From assembly GCA_004297465.1 (NCBI GenBank), contig SCUB01000010.1:334216-398215 (forward strand): a stretch of DNA of 64,000 nt. The letters are read 5' to 3'. The number at the start of each line of letters is the position of its first letter. The first letter of the stretch is position 1. The notes under the pieces were generated by a model. That model was not told the origin of the DNA and made no database searches. It saw only the letters and a program-made list of their open reading frames with translations. This stretch comes from Xanthobacteraceae bacterium (lineage in GTDB: Bacteria; Pseudomonadota; Alphaproteobacteria; Rhizobiales; Xanthobacteraceae). This document shows positions 59,818 through 64,000 of this stretch, piece by piece. A program made the translations under genes and the position numbers.

Positions 59818-59848
59818 AAAAAACGCCAGCGGAGACGATCCGCTGGCG
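59818..59848 (-). terminator. Rho-independent terminator after bclA
   Basis: Reading the minus strand, a perfect 10-base stem CGCCAGCGGA / TCCGCTGGCG with a 5-base loop is followed by six T. It lies between bclA and the hydrolase-boxD pair and predicts that most bclA transcripts end here, or that it acts as an attenuator. Confidence 0.85.
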
Positions 59849-59877
59849 CTGGTTTTCGCGTTACGTGCGCGCGCGCC

Positions 59878-61413
59878 TCATGCCTGTTCGCGCAGCTTGA
59901 AGCGCTGGATCTTGCCGGTCGCCGTCTTCGGCAGCGCGTCGACGATCTCGATCCAGCGCGGATACTTCCACATGCCGACGTTGCTCTTGACGTGATTCTT
60001 GAGGCTTTCCTCGATGCCTTCGCGGCTGACGCCGTCCTTGAGCACAATGAAGGCCTTGGGCTTGAGCAGCCCCTCGTCGTCCTCGTGCGGCACGACGGCT
60101 GCTTCCAGCACCAGCGGATGGCTGGCGATGGCCGCCTCGACCTCGAACGGCGACACCCAGATGCCGCTGACCTTGAACATGTCGTCGGCGCGGCCGCAGT
60201 AGGTGTAGCGGCCGGTGCCGTCGCGCATGTACTTGTCGCCGGTCTTGGTCCATTCGCCCTGGAACGTCTGACGGCTCTTGTCGCGCTGGTTCCAGTAGCC
60301 GTCCGCGGCGGTCGGTCCCTTGACGTACAGCTCGCCGACCTCGCCATCGGCAACCGCGTTGCCGGCATCGTCGAGCAGCTTGAGCGTATAGCCGGGCACG
60401 CCAAAGCCGGAGGTGCCGTAGACGATGTTGCCGGGAACGTTGGACAGGAAGATGTGCAGCAATTCGGTGGAGCCGACGCCATCGACGATCGGCACATGGA
60501 AGCGCTCCTCCCAGCCCTTGCCGATATGCTCGGGCAGCGCCTCGCCCGCCGAGGTGCACAGGCGCAGCTTCGACGAGCCCTTGCTGGCGGCGTGCTTGGG
60601 ATCATTGAGCATCGCCGCAAACAGCGTCGGCACGCCGCAGAAGATCGTCGGCTGGTGCTTGGCGAGCACCTCGAACACCGCGTCGGGCGTCGGCCGCTGC
60701 GGGTTGAGCACGACGGTGGCGCCGACCGCCATCGGGAACGACAGCGAGTTGCCGAGGCCATAGGCGAAGAACAGCTTCGCCGCCGAATGCACCACATCGT
60801 CCTCGCGCATGCCGATGACGCCCTGACCGAACAGCTTGGCGGTCAGCATCGGGCTGGAATGCACATGCTTGGTGCCCTTGGGCGAGCCGGTGGAGCCCGA
60901 CGAATAGAGCCAGAACGCCGGCTCGTCGGCATGCGTCGCCACGGTCTCGAAAGCATCGCTCTGCTTGGCCAGCGCCGCCGCTAAATTCAGGCGCGGCGCT
61001 GCGGCCTCGCCGTCGACGATGATGATGTGCTGGAGACTGGGCAGGCCCTGAAGCGCCGGCTCGACCGCCGGCAACAGCTGCGACGAGATCACCACGACCC
61101 TGGCCCGTGAATCGGCCAGCATGTAGCCGTACTGCTCGGCGGTGAGCAGCGTGTTGAGCAGCACCGGAACGATGCCGGCGCGGATCGCACCGAGGATGGC
61201 GACCGGATATTCGACGACGTCGGCCATGATGAGCGCGACGCGCTCCTCGCGGCGAACGTCCAGCGAAACCAGCAGATTGGCGAATTTGCGCGTCTGCGCC
61301 TGCAGTTCGCCATAGGTGATGGAGCGGGCGTGGTCGATAAAGGCGACCTTGCCGCCGCGCCCCTGTTCGACGTTGCGGTCAAGCAATTCAGTGCAGGCAT
61401 TGTAAATGGACAT
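59878..61413 (-). CDS. bclA: Benzoate-CoA ligase
   Basis: This 511-residue acyl-adenylate enzyme activates benzoate with ATP and CoA, the shared entry step to aerobic and anaerobic benzoyl-CoA degradation. Motifs are the P-loop WLYSSGSTGSPKGTKH, the hinge region GRADDMFKVSGIWVSPFEVE (Asp and Lys) and the catalytic Lys in TATGKIQRFKLR. The pattern GTSGFGVPGY and LFFAYGLGNSLSFP is that of benzoate and 4-hydroxybenzoate ligases. It is divergent from boxR; a terminator follows it. Confidence 0.94.
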   Translation of the reverse strand: MSIYNACTELLDRNVEQGRGGKVAFIDHARSITYGELQAQTRKFANLLVSLDVRREERVALIMADVVEYPVAILGAIRAGIVPVLLNTLLTAEQYGYMLADSRARVVVISSQLLPAVEPALQGLPSLQHIIIVDGEAAAPRLNLAAALAKQSDAFETVATHADEPAFWLYSSGSTGSPKGTKHVHSSPMLTAKLFGQGVIGMREDDVVHSAAKLFFAYGLGNSLSFPMAVGATVVLNPQRPTPDAVFEVLAKHQPTIFCGVPTLFAAMLNDPKHAASKGSSKLRLCTSAGEALPEHIGKGWEERFHVPIVDGVGSTELLHIFLSNVPGNIVYGTSGFGVPGYTLKLLDDAGNAVADGEVGELYVKGPTAADGYWNQRDKSRQTFQGEWTKTGDKYMRDGTGRYTYCGRADDMFKVSGIWVSPFEVEAAIASHPLVLEAAVVPHEDDEGLLKPKAFIVLKDGVSREGIEESLKNHVKSNVGMWKYPRWIEIVDALPKTATGKIQRFKLREQA

Positions 61414-61806
61414 GGAATTTTTCTACCTTCGATGTCGTTCTGGAAGGACGGGTGCTGTCGTTGCGAGAGGTCGCTTGCGGTCCGGCGGCAAGCAAGGCAT
61501 TTCAAGAGCTCGACGCGAAAACCCGGCATCGGTTTTGCGGGAAAATCACGCCCTGAACATTCATCCGGCGCATGCTCCGATGAAGTTGTTGCCCTGACCG
61601 GATGATGCTCGAAACCGGCTGCGGCGCCCCCCAGAGAATGACGCTGAAACCGAGTTCGCCAACATACCAACCGGTGTTATTGGCGTCGAGGCGCGGGGCT
61701 TTTCCTGCGCATGTCGCGGACGCTTTTTCACCGAACCGGCCAAGCCCCTCCTGTCTGCACTATCGACCTTCAGACCAAATCGACCGTACCCTCCAGTGAT
61801 GGTTTT
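61414..61806. other. Non-coding bclA upstream region (393 bases)
   Basis: No supported gene occurs here. Short frames (for example 61561-61743 minus) have no start signal or conserved content. The last 100 bases before boxR become AT-richer and carry the paired motif described separately. The stretch probably holds the bclA 5' leader and promoter. Confidence 0.45.
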
Positions 61807-61874
61807 ATGAAATATACTTCACATTTTCTCAGCTGCCTTCCATTGTCAAGCCGAAACGGTGTAGTATGTTTCAC
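61807..61874. promoter_or_regulatory. Paired TGAAAyATACTwCA motif between bclA and boxR
   Basis: ATGAAATATACTTCA at 61807-61821 is repeated in inverted orientation as GTGAAACATACTACA (minus, 61874-61860); centres are 53 bases apart, about five helical turns. Each copy is itself a near dyad (TGAA-N6-TTCA). The position, 33-100 bases before the boxR start, suits an operator for a divergent regulator, but it does not resemble the TGCA sites before boxC. Confidence 0.5.
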
Positions 61875-61906
61875 CTGAGCAGCAGAGATTCCGGCAGAGA
61901 TTCCGT

Positions 61907-62923
61907 ATGAGCACGATCGACAACAAGGACTCGTCCATCGCCTCGCTCGCCCCGCCCCCGCGCGAGGAGCACGACGGCCCCCCCGCCCATGACGAGGATA
62001 CCAGGCGCTTCCTGATCGAGCTCGGGCAGCGGGTGCGCAACATGCGCGCCATCCGCGGCATGTCGCGCAAGGTCCTGGCGCAGGTGTCCGGAGTGTCCGA
62101 GCGCTACATTGCCCAATTGGAAAGCGGCCTCGGCAACGTCTCGGTCGTGCTGCTGCGCCGCGTCGCCAAGGCGACCGCCGCGCCGATCGAGGATCTCATC
62201 GCCGGTGCCACCGATTCGTTCGAGGAATGGCCGCTGTTGCGCTCGCTGTTGCGCGAGGCCAGCACCGAGCAGATCGACGAGGTCAAGGACATCCTGACCG
62301 GACAGCGCCAGCCGCGCAAACCGCTGCCGCGCGTGGCGGTGGACCGCATCGCCCTGATCGGCCTGCGCGGCGCCGGCAAATCGACGCTGGGACGGCGCGC
62401 CGCGAAAGTATTCGGCTGGCCTTTCATCGAACTCAACAAGGAGGTCGAGCACGAGGCCGGTTTCTCAATGAACGAGATTCTCTCGCTCTACGGCCAGGAG
62501 GGCTACCGCCGGCTGGAGCAGGCGGCGCTGCGCAAGGTGATCGCCCGCCAGGGACCGATGATCGTCGCCACCGGCGGCAGCGTGGTGTCCGATCCGGTCA
62601 CCTTCGAGTTGCTGCTGACCTCGTTCTTCACCATCTGGATCAAGGCGACGCCGGAAGAGCACATGAGTCGCGTCCGCAAGCAGGGCGACCTGCGGCCGAT
62701 GGGCAATGACTCAGCCGCCATGAGCGAGCTGATGACCATCCTGTCGAGCCGCGAGCCGTTTTATTCCCGAGCGCGCCTCGTGGTCGACACCTCCGGCGCC
62801 AGCGAGGACGCCTGCGTGCAGAAGCTGCTCGAGGCCATCCGCTCCTACTGCCAGTCGGGCTGCCCGTGGCAATCGCGCAATCGCGAGCAGCTGGACGAAT
62901 TCCCCCGCCCCCGCGTCATTTGA
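61907..62923 (+). CDS. boxR: BoxR/BzdR-family benzoyl-CoA-responsive regulator
   Basis: The 338-residue protein joins an N-terminal XRE helix-turn-helix (about 34-98; RNMRAIRGMSRKVLAQVSGVSERYIAQLE) to a C-terminal shikimate-kinase-like domain with P-loop GLRGAGKST (152-160). This is the BoxR/BzdR architecture, where benzoyl-CoA binds the kinase-like domain and releases repression of box and bzd/bcr promoters. Kinase residues have drifted: the usual Asp before the substrate Glu is Asn (ELNKEVE) and ATGGG reads ATGGS. It is divergent from bclA and could control both aerobic and anaerobic genes nearby. Confidence 0.95.
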   Translation: MSTIDNKDSSIASLAPPPREEHDGPPAHDEDTRRFLIELGQRVRNMRAIRGMSRKVLAQVSGVSERYIAQLESGLGNVSVVLLRRVAKATAAPIEDLIAGATDSFEEWPLLRSLLREASTEQIDEVKDILTGQRQPRKPLPRVAVDRIALIGLRGAGKSTLGRRAAKVFGWPFIELNKEVEHEAGFSMNEILSLYGQEGYRRLEQAALRKVIARQGPMIVATGGSVVSDPVTFELLLTSFFTIWIKATPEEHMSRVRKQGDLRPMGNDSAAMSELMTILSSREPFYSRARLVVDTSGASEDACVQKLLEAIRSYCQSGCPWQSRNREQLDEFPRPRVI

Positions 62924-62954
62924 GCGGTCGCCCCTCCATCAGCAGGTTTTTTCC

Positions 62955-63464
62955 ATGCACGGCACACTCAAGGACCACCCCGTCTCCGGCGCCACGCCTG
63001 CCGCGGCCTGGCAGCCCTATGTCTACCGCAAGGGCGTGATGTGGGGCGACACCGATTCGGCCGCCATCGCCTATACCGGCCGCTTCACCTACTGGACACT
63101 GGAAGCGATCGAGATGTTCCTGCGCGAGCGCATCGGCTGCGACTGGTACACGATCAACCGGGAACGCGATCTCGGCACGCCCTTCGTCAACGTCAGCATC
63201 AACTTCCGCGCGCCGGTCACGCCGCGCGAATCACTGCTCATCGAGGTCGTCGTGAGCCGCGTCGGAGCCAGCGCGGTGACCTGCCGGCTGGCGGGACGCG
63301 GCGAGTCCAGCAATGTCCTGTGTTTCGACGCCACCGCGACATTTGTTTTTGCCGAGAACGCGACGCTGGCGAAGATCCCGATCCCCGCGGACTTCGTGGA
63401 CCGGCTGCGCGACGAGCACGCCCAGGCCAGGCTCCTTTCCGGCAAACCCGGCGCCGCCGCCTGA
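62955..63464 (+). CDS. 4HBT-type acyl-CoA thioesterase
   Basis: The 169-residue hotdog-fold protein has the 4-hydroxybenzoyl-CoA thioesterase signature GVMWGDTDSAAIAYTGRFTYW, with catalytic Asp32, and NVSINFRAPVTPRE as the second strand block. It would hydrolyse benzoyl-CoA or related CoA esters and so return trapped CoA. It follows boxR by 31 bases and is probably cotranscribed. Thioesterases accompany several known box clusters, consistent with a metabolite-proofreading role. Confidence 0.88.
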   Translation: MHGTLKDHPVSGATPAAAWQPYVYRKGVMWGDTDSAAIAYTGRFTYWTLEAIEMFLRERIGCDWYTINRERDLGTPFVNVSINFRAPVTPRESLLIEVVVSRVGASAVTCRLAGRGESSNVLCFDATATFVFAENATLAKIPIPADFVDRLRDEHAQARLLSGKPGAAA

Positions 63465-63497
63465 CCGCGGGCGGCTCGCGCTTTGCGAATCAATAAA

Positions 63498-63526
63498 AAA
63501 GGCCGCGGGCGATGACCGCGGCCTTT
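63498..63526 (+). terminator. Rho-independent terminator after the thioesterase gene
   Basis: AAAGGCCGCGG and CCGCGGCCTTT pair around a 7-base loop, with A-rich sequence before and T-rich after. It ends the boxR-thioesterase unit and, being symmetrical, may also stop transcription arriving from the ferredoxin gene. Confidence 0.88.
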
Positions 63527-63602
63527 GTTTGCAGGGTCCGACCCGCCCAGGAGCCGGCGCCGGCCTCCTCGGGAAGCCGGTGATTCTCTCCGAATCACGC
63601 GT

Positions 63603-63848
63603 TCAGGAATGCAGCGACTCGTACTTCGCCTGCAGTTCCTCGCGCGTCTCCGACCAGTCCGGGTTCTGCACGATGCAATCAGCAGGGCACACCAGCTTGC
63701 ACTGCGGCTCGTCGAAGGCGCCGACGCATTCCGTGCAGCGCAACGCGTCGATGACATAGATCGTCTCGCCTTGCGAAATCGCCTCGTTCGGGCAAGCCGA
63801 CCGGCAGGCGTCGCAATTCGTACAGTCTTCGTTGATCATCAGGGCCAT
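63603..63848 (-). CDS. 2[4Fe-4S] ferredoxin of the benzoyl-CoA reductase system
   Basis: The 81-residue ferredoxin has motif one Cys9, 12, 15, 19 and motif two Cys38, 41, 50, 54 with the eight-residue insertion (CTECVGAFDEPQC) typical of the low-potential Allochromatium/YfhL-type family that donates electrons to benzoyl-CoA reductase. The upstream gene on the same strand encodes a BcrD/BadG-like subunit 32 bases away, with GGAGAG before this ATG, so they form one operon. BadB of Rhodopseudomonas is the corresponding protein. Confidence 0.92.
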   Translation of the reverse strand: MALMINEDCTNCDACRSACPNEAISQGETIYVIDALRCTECVGAFDEPQCKLVCPADCIVQNPDWSETREELQAKYESLHS

Positions 63849-63880
63849 GTTGAACTCTCCTTTTCTGTCCCGCCGGGCTT

Positions 63881-64000
63881 TTACGCTGCTTTGGGTGCGT
63901 TGTTAAGCTGGGCGAGTTTTTCGTGGCGGAAGGCGCCCCACAGGGCGGCGCCGATGGCGCCGGCGTAGATGGCGTCGGCATGGCTGTCGATCGGCACGGT
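63881..64000 (-). CDS. Benzoyl-CoA reductase subunit BcrD/BadG, C-terminus, partial
   Basis: Only the last 39 codons are inside the window; the gene starts beyond 64000. The tail reads IDSHADAIYAGAIGAALWGAF then RHEKLAQL and ends NAPKAA. It matches the C-terminal end of the ATP-binding D subunit (BcrD/BadG) of ATP-dependent benzoyl-CoA reductase, an acetate-kinase-fold activase. The ferredoxin gene downstream supports it. The related activator of 2-hydroxyglutaryl-CoA dehydratase cannot be fully excluded from this short piece. Confidence 0.82.
   Translation of the reverse strand, partial: TVPIDSHADAIYAGAIGAALWGAFRHEKLAQLNNAPKAA

Noticed and set aside
61561..61743. 60-residue minus-strand frame upstream of bclA
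   Set aside because: There is no ribosome-binding site, and it has Arg/Ser-rich composition and no conserved motif.

Overview
The window is a high-GC chromosomal segment from an alphaproteobacterium, most likely of the Hyphomicrobiales (Bradyrhizobiaceae/Xanthobacteraceae relatives). The evidence is gene order typical of that group (def-fmt; ffs-dnaX-ybaB-recR; pckA next to chvI-chvG-hprK-EIIA-HPr), the short alphaproteobacterial HprK, and two families of extragenic palindromes common in these genomes. I saw no tRNA, rRNA, insertion sequence, prophage or CRISPR array.

Positions 1-25,500 hold mostly housekeeping genes: the end of dapD, dapE, truA, a small flavin-type oxidase, def-fmt, rmuC, an AmpG-like permease, recR, ybaB, dnaX, the SRP RNA gene, a HIT protein, nudC, a PfkB kinase, an Lrp-type regulator, a phosphomannomutase, a retropepsin-like protease, hrpB, an acyltransferase, polA, pyrE, a sodium/proton antiporter and a DUF2865 protein. 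PolA has lost three of the four acidic residues of its proofreading site.

Positions 25,500-51,330 start with pckA and a HugZ-like protein. The ChvG/ChvI two-component system follows, fused by overlapping genes to HprK, EIIA-Man and HPr, which form a regulatory rather than sugar-transporting phosphotransferase. Next come a GT39 glycosyltransferase, lepA, a PAS-GGDEF-EAL protein, a murein endopeptidase, an iron/cobalamin-type ABC importer, a CvrA-like antiporter, an MscS channel, map, radC, a protease-inhibitor-like protein, a 2-hydroxyacid dehydrogenase, and the remains of an ABC importer whose ATPase and permease genes have collapsed into one chimeric reading frame.

Positions 51,390-64,000 are a catabolic island for benzoate through benzoyl-CoA. 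It contains boxA, boxB, boxC, boxD, a benzoate-CoA ligase, an alpha/beta hydrolase, a PHA-synthase-like protein, the regulator boxR and a 4HBT thioesterase. Immediately beyond lie a low-potential ferredoxin and the C-terminus of a BcrD/BadG benzoyl-CoA reductase subunit. The oxygen-dependent epoxidase route and the oxygen-independent reductive route therefore appear to sit side by side and could share one CoA ligase and one benzoyl-CoA-sensing regulator. The boxD-boxC gap carries repeated TGCA half-sites, two pairs of them in the TGCA-N6-TGCA arrangement, and the bclA-boxR gap carries a different paired motif.
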